From CAYZED01 sp964477445 (GTDB lineage: Bacteria > Bacillota > Clostridia > Lutisporales > Lutisporaceae), in NCBI GenBank assembly GCA_964477445.1, contig CAYZED010000015.1, positions 6,614 through 70,613 on the forward strand: 64,000 nt of DNA, written 5' to 3'. A program made the translations under genes and the position numbers. How positions within the stretch are numbered: the first letter of the stretch is position 1; each line of letters begins with the position of its first letter. Below the pieces are notes generated by a model, which worked only from the letters and a program-made list of their open reading frames with translations, ran no database searches and was not told where the DNA came from. Positions 35,465-43,344 of this stretch are shown piece by piece.

Positions 35465-36214
35465 ATGATATTTGCCGGAAAAACCGATAAGGGACTAAAA
35501 AGAAATAATAATGAGGATGCACTTTTTTACCAGCTTATTAACGGATGGGGCGTTTATATTGTTGCTGATGGAATGGGAGGGCATAGTGCTGGAGAAATCG
35601 CTAGTAAACTAGCGGTGGAGACAATATCCAATATCCTGAAAAGCGATTTAACCGAGAGTCATGAAGGTTGTAATGTTATTGAGGTTTTAATCAAGGCCGT
35701 GAAAATTGCTAACGAAAAAATCTATGAAAAGTCCAATAGCGAAACAGAATTTGCTGGAATGGGAACAACTTTGTCCTCAGTTCTTACAAACAAAAATGTT
35801 CTTGTTATTGCACATGTAGGTGATAGTAGGATTTATTTGCTACGTGGAGAAGAACTAATTCAACTAACTTCAGATCATTCATATGTTGCAGAATTGCTAA
35901 AAAATGGAGTGATTACGAAAGAGGAAGCGAAAACACATCCAAAGAAGAATTATATATATAGAAATTTAGGATATGAATTAGATATAGAGATTGATACATC
36001 GTGTAATCAATATCTTGAGGGAGATAAAATATTAATCTGTTCTGACGGTTTAAGTAACCAGATAGATGATTATGAAATTAAACAAATATTACTTGAAAAC
36101 ACTGATCCACAAGCATCTATTGATAAACTTATTGATTTAGTTATAAAAAGAGGCGGTTATGACAATATAACCGCTGTAGTAGTTCATAACGTTGGAGGTA
36201 GTGAAATATTATGA
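35465..36214 (+). CDS. prpC: PP2C-family Ser/Thr phosphatase PrpC/Stp
   Basis: This metal-dependent phosphatase reverses PrkC phosphorylation. Motifs: the first Asp motif TDKGLKRNNNEDA, VADGMGGHSAGEIAS, GTTLSSVL, IAHVGDSRIYLL, and the C-terminal GGYDNITAVVV. The length is 249 residues. It overlaps prkC by four bases (ATGA), so phosphatase and kinase are made together. Confidence 0.96.
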   Translation: MIFAGKTDKGLKRNNNEDALFYQLINGWGVYIVADGMGGHSAGEIASKLAVETISNILKSDLTESHEGCNVIEVLIKAVKIANEKIYEKSNSETEFAGMGTTLSSVLTNKNVLVIAHVGDSRIYLLRGEELIQLTSDHSYVAELLKNGVITKEEAKTHPKKNYIYRNLGYELDIEIDTSCNQYLEGDKILICSDGLSNQIDDYEIKQILLENTDPQASIDKLIDLVIKRGGYDNITAVVVHNVGGSEIL

Positions 36215-38166
36215 TTGGAAAAATTCTTGCAGAAAGATATGAAATTATTGAAAAAATCGGTGGCGGCGGTATGGCCATTGTTTATAAAGCCAAAGACCGT
36301 GTATTGAATAGATTTGTAGCGATTAAAGTATTAAGAAGTGAATTTAAAGAAGATGATGATTTTATTAAAAGATTTGAAAGAGAAGCTCAATCTGCAGCGG
36401 CCCTTTCACATTCAAATATAGTTAGTATTCATGATGTTGGTGTATCAGAAGATACATATTTTATTGTTATGGAATATATTAAAGGTGGTACTTTAAAGGA
36501 ACTAATAAGAGATAAAGGTGCACTAAATATCGAAATAGCTACTTCATATGCTATCCAAATATGTTCAGCTATTGAATGTGCGCATAACAATTCTATTATT
36601 CATAGGGATATTAAGTCACATAATATTATGATAAAAGATGAAGGCAATATTAAAGTTACAGATTTCGGAATTGCCAGAGCAGCTACATCTTCAACTTTAA
36701 CGAATACTGGTAACTTGATTGGTTCAGTGCATTATTTTTCACCTGAACAAGCAAAAGGTATACACAGCGACGAAAAATCTGACATTTACTCATTTGGTAT
36801 TGTTTTTTATGAAATGGTAACAGGCAGATTGCCTTTTGAGGGCGACACGCCAGTAGCTGTGGCATTAAAACAAATACAAGAAGATCCGATTCTTCCATCA
36901 ATAATAAATAAACTTGTTCCGCGCTCGATCGAGAGCATTATCCTTAAATGCATGGAAAAGGATCCACGTTATAGATATGAAGATTCAGAAGAAATAATTA
37001 AAGATCTAAAGCAATCATTAATTATGCCAAATGGAGATTATGTTAAGAAAAAAAGAAATGACTTTGAAGAAACCATAATAATAACAAAAAAAGATGTTAA
37101 CGACGAAGTTGAAAAAAACGCATCAACTAACAATATGGACCAAGAAATGTATAAGAACAAAACTGATAATAGAACCGGTAATGCAATGAATCATAATAGA
37201 CCGGGAAATAAACCAAAAAAGAATAAGAAGACACTATATATTGCAATTGTTGCATGGCTTGCGGCATTGGTTATTATTACCTTAAGTGGATATTTAATAT
37301 TGAATAAAGTTTTTAGTGTTGATTCTGTTATTGTACCTAGCGTTGTTGGACTAACTGAGTCGGAAGCAAGAAATATTCTGTCTGAAAAAGGATTTGAGAT
37401 GGAAGTTACCGGCAATGTTACTAATGCTGAGATTCCTGAAGGTTCTGTTATAGACCAAGATCCAAAAGCAAATGACACTAATAAGTTATTAAATCCTGTT
37501 AAAGTAACAATTAGCAAAGGTGCGCCAAAAGTTAAGGTTCCAAATCTTATAAATACAAATTATGTAGATATCGATTTAAAACTAAGAAATATTGGTCTTG
37601 TTGAAGGTGTGATGTCTTCTGAGTATAGTAATCTTCCCAAGGGTAACGTAATAAAACAAAAAATTGAATCAAATACAGAAGTTGATCAAGGAACCGCAAT
37701 AGACTATACAATTAGTCTTGGACCTGAAAAAATTACACTTGAAAATTATATTGGACTAAATCTTGAAACAGTAAAAGATAGTTTAAAAAACTCAGATCTT
37801 ATATTAGGTGATATAAAACTAGAAAATAGTAATGATTACCCGAAGGATATTGTTATTGAACAAAGTATCAAGGCTGGTACGGAAATAAGTAGAAAAAGCA
37901 TCGTAAATTTTGTAGTGAGTCTTGGTCCAAGTTCAGACGCTACTGGATCATCCTATAACTTAAAAATTGAACTGCCAAATAATACAGATGCAATGAAAGT
38001 AACTGTGTTTTCAAGGCAGAATGGAAAACAAGAAAAAATCTTTGATGAAAATCACTCGTTTAGTGAAAGTCCGTTAACTATTTCTGTGACCGGAACTGGA
38101 CTAGTTTTCTTTGATGTTTACATTAATGATTTATTATACAAAACCAGAAGTTATCAATTCAAATAG
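36211..38166 (+). CDS. prkC: PASTA-domain Ser/Thr protein kinase PrkC
   Basis: A membrane sensor kinase of 651 residues. The kinase domain (about 10-270) shows the glycine loop IGGGGMAIVYKA, Lys in FVAIKVL, the catalytic HRDIKSHNIM and DFGIAR, and the activation segment ending in YFSPEQAKG. A juxtamembrane stretch rich in Lys/Asn leads to one membrane helix near residue 346-366 (LYIAIVAWLAALVIITLSGYL in part). Outside are three PASTA domains (starting VPSVVGLT, VPNLINT and LENYIGL) that bind muropeptides or lipid II, and a short C-terminal beta domain. It senses cell-wall state and controls growth or dormancy. Confidence 0.97.
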   Translation: MIGKILAERYEIIEKIGGGGMAIVYKAKDRVLNRFVAIKVLRSEFKEDDDFIKRFEREAQSAAALSHSNIVSIHDVGVSEDTYFIVMEYIKGGTLKELIRDKGALNIEIATSYAIQICSAIECAHNNSIIHRDIKSHNIMIKDEGNIKVTDFGIARAATSSTLTNTGNLIGSVHYFSPEQAKGIHSDEKSDIYSFGIVFYEMVTGRLPFEGDTPVAVALKQIQEDPILPSIINKLVPRSIESIILKCMEKDPRYRYEDSEEIIKDLKQSLIMPNGDYVKKKRNDFEETIIITKKDVNDEVEKNASTNNMDQEMYKNKTDNRTGNAMNHNRPGNKPKKNKKTLYIAIVAWLAALVIITLSGYLILNKVFSVDSVIVPSVVGLTESEARNILSEKGFEMEVTGNVTNAEIPEGSVIDQDPKANDTNKLLNPVKVTISKGAPKVKVPNLINTNYVDIDLKLRNIGLVEGVMSSEYSNLPKGNVIKQKIESNTEVDQGTAIDYTISLGPEKITLENYIGLNLETVKDSLKNSDLILGDIKLENSNDYPKDIVIEQSIKAGTEISRKSIVNFVVSLGPSSDATGSSYNLKIELPNNTDAMKVTVFSRQNGKQEKIFDENHSFSESPLTISVTGTGLVFFDVYINDLLYKTRSYQFK

Positions 38167-38187
38167 AGTCGAAAACGAGGAAATTTT

Positions 38188-39069
38188 ATGAAAAAAAATG
38201 GCACGATTATCAAAGGTATTGGTGGATTTTACTATGTTGATACTGATACCGGATTAATTGAATGTCGAGCACGTGGTAAATTTAGAAAAGATAATATATC
38301 GCCTCTTGTTGGAGATTATGTAGTTATTGAAGTAGATGAGCTTAATGTACAAGGATATATCATGGAGATACATCCAAGAAAAACTGAATTAAATAGGCCA
38401 TCAATTGCAAATGTTGATCAAGTTATGATAGTTTTTGCTATAAAAAAACCCGATATTAATCTAGTTATGCTCCAAAAATTCTTAGTGAGTGCAGAACATC
38501 TATCGATTAAACCAATTATTGTTATCAACAAAATTGATATCGATGAAAATGACGAAGCCACAGAAATAATAAGAATCTTTAGTGATATCGGTTATAAAGT
38601 TATTTCTGCTTCTGCCAAAACTGGAGAAGGAATAGATGAAATAACTAGTGTTCTATCGAAACATATAACGGTTTTCGCTGGCCCATCTGGAGCCGGAAAA
38701 TCTACTTTGCTTAACCTTATTAAACCGGGACTAACACTTAAAACAGGAGATCTAAGCAAAAAAATTGACAGAGGAACTCATACTACAAGGCATGTCGAAT
38801 TGATTGACTTGTCATGTGGCGGAAAAGTTGCAGATACGCCTGGATTTACTTCGTTAGATTTGAACGAATTAGATATCGAAAAACTAAGAGATTGTTTCCC
38901 TGAATTTAAAGAAATCGAGTCAAATTGTAGATTTAATGGATGTATTCATATCAATGAACCTGATTGTGCGGTTAAAAAAGCAGTTGAAGAAGGGCAGATT
39001 GCGTCTTTCAGGTATGATTTTTATAAACAGATTCAAGAAGCTAAAAAAGCATTTAGGAGGTACAAATAA
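38188..39069 (+). CDS. rsgA: Ribosome small-subunit GTPase RsgA
   Basis: RsgA is a circularly permuted GTPase that proofreads 30S assembly. The N-terminal OB fold is followed by the G4 motif INKID, then the G1 P-loop GPSGAGKSTLLN and G3 DTPGFTSLD, the permuted order typical of the family. The C-terminal zinc motif is CRFNGCIHINEPDC. The length, 293 residues, is normal. It lies between prkC and rpe as in Bacillus. Confidence 0.96.
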   Translation: MKKNGTIIKGIGGFYYVDTDTGLIECRARGKFRKDNISPLVGDYVVIEVDELNVQGYIMEIHPRKTELNRPSIANVDQVMIVFAIKKPDINLVMLQKFLVSAEHLSIKPIIVINKIDIDENDEATEIIRIFSDIGYKVISASAKTGEGIDEITSVLSKHITVFAGPSGAGKSTLLNLIKPGLTLKTGDLSKKIDRGTHTTRHVELIDLSCGGKVADTPGFTSLDLNELDIEKLRDCFPEFKEIESNCRFNGCIHINEPDCAVKKAVEEGQIASFRYDFYKQIQEAKKAFRRYK

Positions 39070-39726
39070 TTGATTAAAATATCACCATCAATTCTTTCTG
39101 CTGATTTTTCTAAACTTGGTGAAGAATTGAATTTTATAGAAGAAGCGGGTGCTGATTGGGCACATATAGATGTAATGGATGGTCATTTTGTACCAAATAT
39201 TACAATTGGGGCGCCTGTTGTTTCTTCGCTAAGAAGCAAATCAGGTCTTTTTTTTGATGTTCATTTAATGATTATGAATCCAGAGAAATATATTCATGAC
39301 TTTATTGAGGCTGGGGCAGATTTAATAAGCGTTCATGCCGAAGCTACACTACACCTTAATAGAGTAATACAAATGATTAAGGCTAAAGGAGTTAAGGCTG
39401 GAGTTGCTTTGAATCCATCGACATCATTATCTTCATTAAACTACATTGTGGATGACATAGATTTAGTTCTTCTTATGAGTGTTAATCCAGGTTTTGGTGG
39501 ACAAAGTTTTATTAATTCATGTTTTGATAAAATAACAGAACTCAGTAGACTTAAAAAAGAGAGAGGACTGAATTTTCATATTCAAGTCGATGGTGGTATA
39601 ACTTTAGATAATGTAGAAAAAGTAATTGATTGCGGCGCTGACGTAATTGTTGCTGGTTCGGCAATATTTAATTCTCAAGACCCTGAAGAAGTCATAAAGA
39701 AAATGAAGACTTTTGGTGTGAAATAA
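39070..39726 (+). CDS. rpe: Ribulose-phosphate 3-epimerase
   Basis: This TIM-barrel enzyme of the pentose phosphate pathway interconverts ribulose-5-P and xylulose-5-P. Motifs: ISPSILSADFSKLGEEL, HIDVMDGHFVPNIT (metal His/Asp), VHLMIMNPEKYI, MSVNPGFGGQSFI and QVDGGI. The start is a TTG directly after the rsgA stop, with AGGAGGT upstream. Confidence 0.97.
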   Translation: MIKISPSILSADFSKLGEELNFIEEAGADWAHIDVMDGHFVPNITIGAPVVSSLRSKSGLFFDVHLMIMNPEKYIHDFIEAGADLISVHAEATLHLNRVIQMIKAKGVKAGVALNPSTSLSSLNYIVDDIDLVLLMSVNPGFGGQSFINSCFDKITELSRLKKERGLNFHIQVDGGITLDNVEKVIDCGADVIVAGSAIFNSQDPEEVIKKMKTFGVK

Positions 39727-39729
39727 TTG

Positions 39730-40371
39730 ATGAAAGCATTGATAATTGGAAGTGGAATTATTGAAAATTATAGTAAAATTTCTGATTCTATAGAAAAATA
39801 TGATTATATTATATGTGCTGATGGTGGAACAAGACATTCTAGAGCTTTGGGTCTGAAGCCAAATATAATAATTGGGGATTTAGATTCTACTACTAATCCG
39901 GATTTGAAATTTTACCAGGAAATTGGTGTAAAGATAGAACAGCATCCAACTAAAAAAAATATGACAGATATGGAGCTTTGTTTAGAAAGCTTAAAAAATC
40001 AATATGACGAGATACTAATTTTAGGAGCAACTGGTGGGCGTTTAGATCATTTTATGGGAAATTTACTGCTCTTATTCAATTATTTTGATAAAGACAAAAA
40101 AATTAGAATTATTGATGAAAGAAATGAAATTTCTGTATTAAAGGATTCTAGCTTTCTTGAAATGTCAGGAGCTAAGAATGAATATGTCTCGCTTATTCCT
40201 GTTTCAGAAGAAGTCACAGGAGTTACCACCGATGGCCTTTTATATGAGTTGAATAATTTTACTTTAGCTTTCGGAACTACTTTAGGAATAAGTAATGAAA
40301 TTTTAAACAAAAAAATTAAGATTAGCATTGAGACTGGGAAGTTAATTGTAATTAAATCAAAAGACAAGTAG
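39730..40371 (+). CDS. thiN: Thiamine pyrophosphokinase
   Basis: The enzyme makes thiamine diphosphate from thiamine and ATP. It has ICADGGTRHSRALGLKPNIIIGDLDS in part, the KNMTDMELCLE motif and LGATGGRLDH. The length is 213 residues. The ATG at 39730 follows the rpe stop by three bases. In Bacillus, spoVM and rpmB come next; here an arsenic operon intervenes and no spoVM-like reading was seen. Confidence 0.95.
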   Translation: MKALIIGSGIIENYSKISDSIEKYDYIICADGGTRHSRALGLKPNIIIGDLDSTTNPDLKFYQEIGVKIEQHPTKKNMTDMELCLESLKNQYDEILILGATGGRLDHFMGNLLLLFNYFDKDKKIRIIDERNEISVLKDSSFLEMSGAKNEYVSLIPVSEEVTGVTTDGLLYELNNFTLAFGTTLGISNEILNKKIKISIETGKLIVIKSKDK

Positions 40372-40398
40372 GTTTGAAGCGGCGAAGCCGCTTCAAAC
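40372..40398 (+). terminator. Perfect 12-bp GC-rich hairpin after thiN
   Basis: GTTTGAAGCGGC and GCCGCTTCAAAC form a perfect stem around a GAA loop. No T run follows. The downstream 50 nt (AATGAATTTATTCTTAACGAAATCTTAAC region) resembles a diverged copy of the dispersed repeat. Confidence 0.55.
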
Positions 40399-40489
40399 TA
40401 TATCTGCTAAATTGAAATGAATTTATTCTTAACGAAATCTTAACGTTGATACTATAATAAACTTCTTTTTTTTAAGGTAGTATATTTGT

Positions 40490-40501
40490 ATATTCGAATA
40501 T
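40490..40501 (+). promoter_or_regulatory. Candidate ArsR operator
   Basis: The perfect palindrome ATATTCGAATAT lies in the arsR leader, downstream of a TATAAT (40453-40458) that could be its -10 box. ArsR-family repressors bind short AT-rich dyads in this position. Confidence 0.45.
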
Positions 40502-40578
40502 GAGGTTTTGGTAAATTAATAAATGTAGAATATTAGTATTTTGATTTTGAACTGAAAAACACTTGGAAGGAGGATGCG

Positions 40579-40923
40579 ATGACAACTATATCGGATTTAT
40601 TGAAAGCACTATCTGACGAAACTCGCCTAAGAATTATAAATTTAGTATTTGAAAAGGAATTATGTGTTTGTGATCTTATGGAAACTTTAAACATTACGCA
40701 AACAAAAGCATCGAGACACCTTGGAATACTAAAGAATTCTGGCTTGGTTATTGATAGAAAAAGTGCTCAGTGGGTATACTATTCAATTCCAGAAAAAAAG
40801 AAATCAAATTTCTTAAAAATTTTAGTACTTGAGGAAATTCGTTCAGGTGAATTATTTATTAACGACTTAGAGAACCTTAATCAATGGCTTCAGAAAAAAA
40901 CGGTTTCATGTAATTTTGAATAA
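40579..40923 (+). CDS. arsR: ArsR-family arsenic-responsive repressor
   Basis: A 114-residue winged-helix repressor. The metal-binding motif ELCVCDLMETL supplies the CxC pair of classical As(III)/Sb(III) sensors, and the recognition helix is in TQTKASRHLGILKNSGLV. It is first in arsR-acr3-arsC and should dissociate from DNA when arsenite binds. A GGAAGGAGG ribosome site lies upstream. Confidence 0.93.
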   Translation: MTTISDLLKALSDETRLRIINLVFEKELCVCDLMETLNITQTKASRHLGILKNSGLVIDRKSAQWVYYSIPEKKKSNFLKILVLEEIRSGELFINDLENLNQWLQKKTVSCNFE

Positions 40924-40945
40924 TATTTAATAATGGAGGAAAAAA

Positions 40946-42019
40946 ATGCCAATAGAAAAACACGCAAAACTTTCTTTTCTTGATCGATTCTTAACTCTTT
41001 GGATTTTTATTGCTATGGCAATTGGAATCGGAGGGGGATATTTATTTCCGGAACTCTCAAAAACTTTAGGAAACTTTTCCACTGGAACAATATCATGGCC
41101 TATAGCAATTGGCTTAATAATTATGATGTACCCACCACTTGCAAAGATTAAGTACGAAGAACTAGGAAAGGTTACACGAAATAAATCAGCTTTCACTTTT
41201 TCTTTAATACAAAACTGGATAATTGGTCCAATTCTGATGTTTGTCCTTGCAGTAATTTTTCTGAATGATAAGCCAGAATTTGCGATTGGGTTAATAATTA
41301 TTGGTCTTGCTCGATGTATTGCAATGGTTATCGTTTGGAATTCACTAGCAAAAGGCGACAGTGAGTATGCTGCTGCATTAGTTGCACTTAATTCGATTTT
41401 CCAAATTCTTTTATATACTGCATACATATATTTCTTCGTTACTTTAGTTCCGAAATTACTTGGTCTTTCCTGGGGTGGACAAATTGTAAATGTATCTATG
41501 TGGGATGTTGCAAAAAGCGTTTTGATTTATTTAGGAATTCCTTTTGCAGCTGGCTTTATTACACGCTTTACTTTGATAAGATTAAAAACTAAAGAGTGGT
41601 ATGAAAGTGTTTTTATTCCGAAAATTTCACCATTAGCACTTATTGCGCTCCTTTATACGATAGTAATAATGTTCATCACTAAAGGCGAACAGATCATTAA
41701 TAATCCTCTTGATGTTTTGAGAATATCAGTTCCAATGTTGATCTATTTCGCAATAATGTTCTTTATCAGTTTTTATATGTCCTATAGGGGTGGATTTAAT
41801 TATAAACAAACTGTTACTTTAGCTTTTACAGCAGCAAGTAATAACTTTGAGTTAGCGATAGCAGTAGCTGTAGCGGTTTTTGGAATTAGCTCGGATGTTG
41901 CATTCACTGCTGTAATTGGACCATTGATTGAAGTGCCAGTAATGATTTTGTTAGTAAATGCAGCTCTTTGGCTAAAGGGTAAATACTTCGATGAAAATGG
42001 GCTATCATATAAAAAATAA
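40946..42019 (+). CDS. acr3: Arsenite efflux transporter, ACR3 family
   Basis: A 357-residue protein with about ten membrane helices. The segment LIIIGLARCIAMVIVWN carries the conserved Cys of the ACR3 family, and FTAASNNFELAIAVAVAVFG is a second family mark. It expels As(OH)3 driven by the proton gradient. It lies 22 nt after arsR and 17 nt before arsC. Confidence 0.95.
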   Translation: MPIEKHAKLSFLDRFLTLWIFIAMAIGIGGGYLFPELSKTLGNFSTGTISWPIAIGLIIMMYPPLAKIKYEELGKVTRNKSAFTFSLIQNWIIGPILMFVLAVIFLNDKPEFAIGLIIIGLARCIAMVIVWNSLAKGDSEYAAALVALNSIFQILLYTAYIYFFVTLVPKLLGLSWGGQIVNVSMWDVAKSVLIYLGIPFAAGFITRFTLIRLKTKEWYESVFIPKISPLALIALLYTIVIMFITKGEQIINNPLDVLRISVPMLIYFAIMFFISFYMSYRGGFNYKQTVTLAFTAASNNFELAIAVAVAVFGISSDVAFTAVIGPLIEVPVMILLVNAALWLKGKYFDENGLSYKK

Positions 42020-42036
42020 GAAAGAGGACATAAAAA

Positions 42037-42438
42037 ATGAAAAAAGTAGCTTTTATTTGTGTACATAACTCATGCAGGTCTCAAATGGCAGAAGCCTTAG
42101 CAAAGAAATTTGCACCAGATGTTATTGACGCATATTCTGGAGGTACAGAGACAAAACCACAAATTAATCAAGATGCCGTTAGAATTATCAAAGAAATATA
42201 TAGCATTGACATGAATGAAACTCAGAGATCAAAACTAATTGATGAACTTCCGGAAATGGATATAACAGTTAAAATGGGATGTAATGTATCTTGCCCTTTG
42301 CCATTGTCTGACTACGTGGAAGATTGGGGATTAGAGGATCCATATGGAAAATCGGATGAATTTTTTATAAATACAGCAAAAATTATTGAAGAAAAAGTTA
42401 AAGATTTGGCAAATAGAATAAAAAATGGCGAAGTATAA
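42037..42438 (+). CDS. arsC: Arsenate reductase (low-molecular-weight phosphatase type)
   Basis: ArsC reduces arsenate to arsenite for export. The 133-residue protein has the phosphatase-like loop CVHNSCRSQMAEAL with the nucleophilic Cys, and the second Cys pair in GCNVSCPLP, matching the thioredoxin-coupled triad of Staphylococcus-type ArsC. The DPYGKSDE motif contains the catalytic Asp. Confidence 0.95.
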   Translation: MKKVAFICVHNSCRSQMAEALAKKFAPDVIDAYSGGTETKPQINQDAVRIIKEIYSIDMNETQRSKLIDELPEMDITVKMGCNVSCPLPLSDYVEDWGLEDPYGKSDEFFINTAKIIEEKVKDLANRIKNGEV

Positions 42439-42445
42439 AGCTCAA

Positions 42446-42520
42446 AGTCGGATTAGCCGCTTTCTTCAATAAGTAAATATAGTGTTTTATATAATAGACT
42501 GAAGTCTTACGAAACTTAAC
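42446..42520 (+). repeat. Dispersed intergenic repeat, copy B
   Basis: GTCGGATTAGCCGC, AAGTAAATAT, an AT-rich middle and GAAGTCTTACGAAACTTAAC align without large gaps to copies A and C. It follows arsC. Confidence 0.75.
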
Positions 42521-42568
42521 ATCATTTAAACAAAGAAGTCTTACGAAACTTAACGTCATTTAAACAAA
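42501..42568 (+). repeat. 34-bp tandem duplication of the repeat's 3' end
   Basis: Two 34-nt units, 42501-42534 and 42535-42568, differ at one base. Each contains the TCTTACGAAACTTAAC core plus ATTTAAACAAA. Confidence 0.9.
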
Positions 42569-42574
42569 AAAGCA

Positions 42575-42600
42575 AAAAAGCGCATTTAGCGCTTTTTATT
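42575..42600. terminator. Bidirectional terminator between arsC and rpmB
   Basis: AAAAAGCGC and GCGCTTTTT form a symmetric stem with loop ATTTA, giving a T tract on both strands for the converging genes. Confidence 0.8.
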
Positions 42601-42616
42601 TTAGATTGATCTCTGA

Positions 42617-42808
42617 TTATACAGCTCTTTGTACCTTACCAGATCTTAAGCATCTTGTGCAAACATCAAGTCTGACAGGCGTACCGCTCACAATTGCTCT
42701 TACGGTTCTGATATTAGGAAGCCATTTTCTTCTTGTATGTCTGTTAGAATGACTGACATTGTTTCCTGACATAACGCCTTTTCCACAAACTTCGCAGCTT
42801 CTTGCCAT
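42617..42808 (-). CDS. rpmB: Ribosomal protein bL28
   Basis: A 63-residue 50S protein. It has the start MARSCEVCGKGVMSGNNVSHS with a CxxC pair, and TRRKWLPNIRTVR. A second Cys pair (CTRCLRSGKV) makes this a zinc-binding (C+) form. It is transcribed opposite to its neighbours, which is the normal orientation in this cluster. AAAGGAGGTG lies upstream. Confidence 0.97.
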   Translation of the reverse strand: MARSCEVCGKGVMSGNNVSHSNRHTRRKWLPNIRTVRAIVSGTPVRLDVCTRCLRSGKVQRAV

Positions 42809-42980
42809 CTTTTACACCTCCTTTGGAGTAACACTATTCAATAAAAACATTAATATAATATCATATGGGACAAGCTATGGCAATACAAAAGTTCAAAATT
42901 TCAAACATGTTGCAGAATCTTAAGTTTTCAATTATTATTAAGTTACAGGAATGTCGACCAAAAAGAATGGAGGAATACAT

Positions 42981-43331
42981 ATGGGAGCTAAATATACTTC
43001 TCAATTCGGTGAAGTTCATATCTCTGAAGATGTTTTGGCCACTATTGCAGGAATTGCTACTACTGAATGTTATGGATTAGTTGGTATGGCTAAGAAAGAT
43101 GCATTTGATAGTTTGGCAGAAATTTTAAAAAGAGATAGCTTGGTTAAAGGGGTTAAGGTACATACAGACAATGATGAAATAATCATTGATCTTCATATTA
43201 TCGTTGAATTTGGTACTAATATTTCTACAGTTGCAGAAAATATTGTCCAAAAAGTAAAATATACTATTGAAAGTATGACCGGTTTAAAGGTGAAAAAAAT
43301 CAATATTAACGTCCAAGGCGTAAGGGTTTAA
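42981..43331 (+). CDS. Asp23/Gls24 family envelope stress protein
   Basis: The 116-residue protein has the Asp23 pattern (GEVHISEDVLATIAGIATTECYGLVGMAKK; VHTDNDEIIIDLHIIVEFG in part; VKKININVQGVRV at the end). Members such as YloU/Asp23 bind the membrane periphery and respond to cell-wall stress. The ATG at 42981 is preceded by TGGAGG; an in-frame ATG 10 codons upstream is not. Its place before the DAK gene matches yloU-yloV. Confidence 0.92.
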   Translation: MGAKYTSQFGEVHISEDVLATIAGIATTECYGLVGMAKKDAFDSLAEILKRDSLVKGVKVHTDNDEIIIDLHIIVEFGTNISTVAENIVQKVKYTIESMTGLKVKKININVQGVRV

Positions 43332-43344
43332 GGAGGATTTAAAC

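Noticed and set aside
40372..40578. spoVM between thiN and rpmB
   Set aside because: No reading resembling the 26-residue SpoVM was found in any frame; absence here does not prove the organism cannot sporulate.
42865..43080. Small plus-strand reading before asp23
   Set aside because: It overlaps asp23 in another frame, has no ribosome site and no family resemblance.
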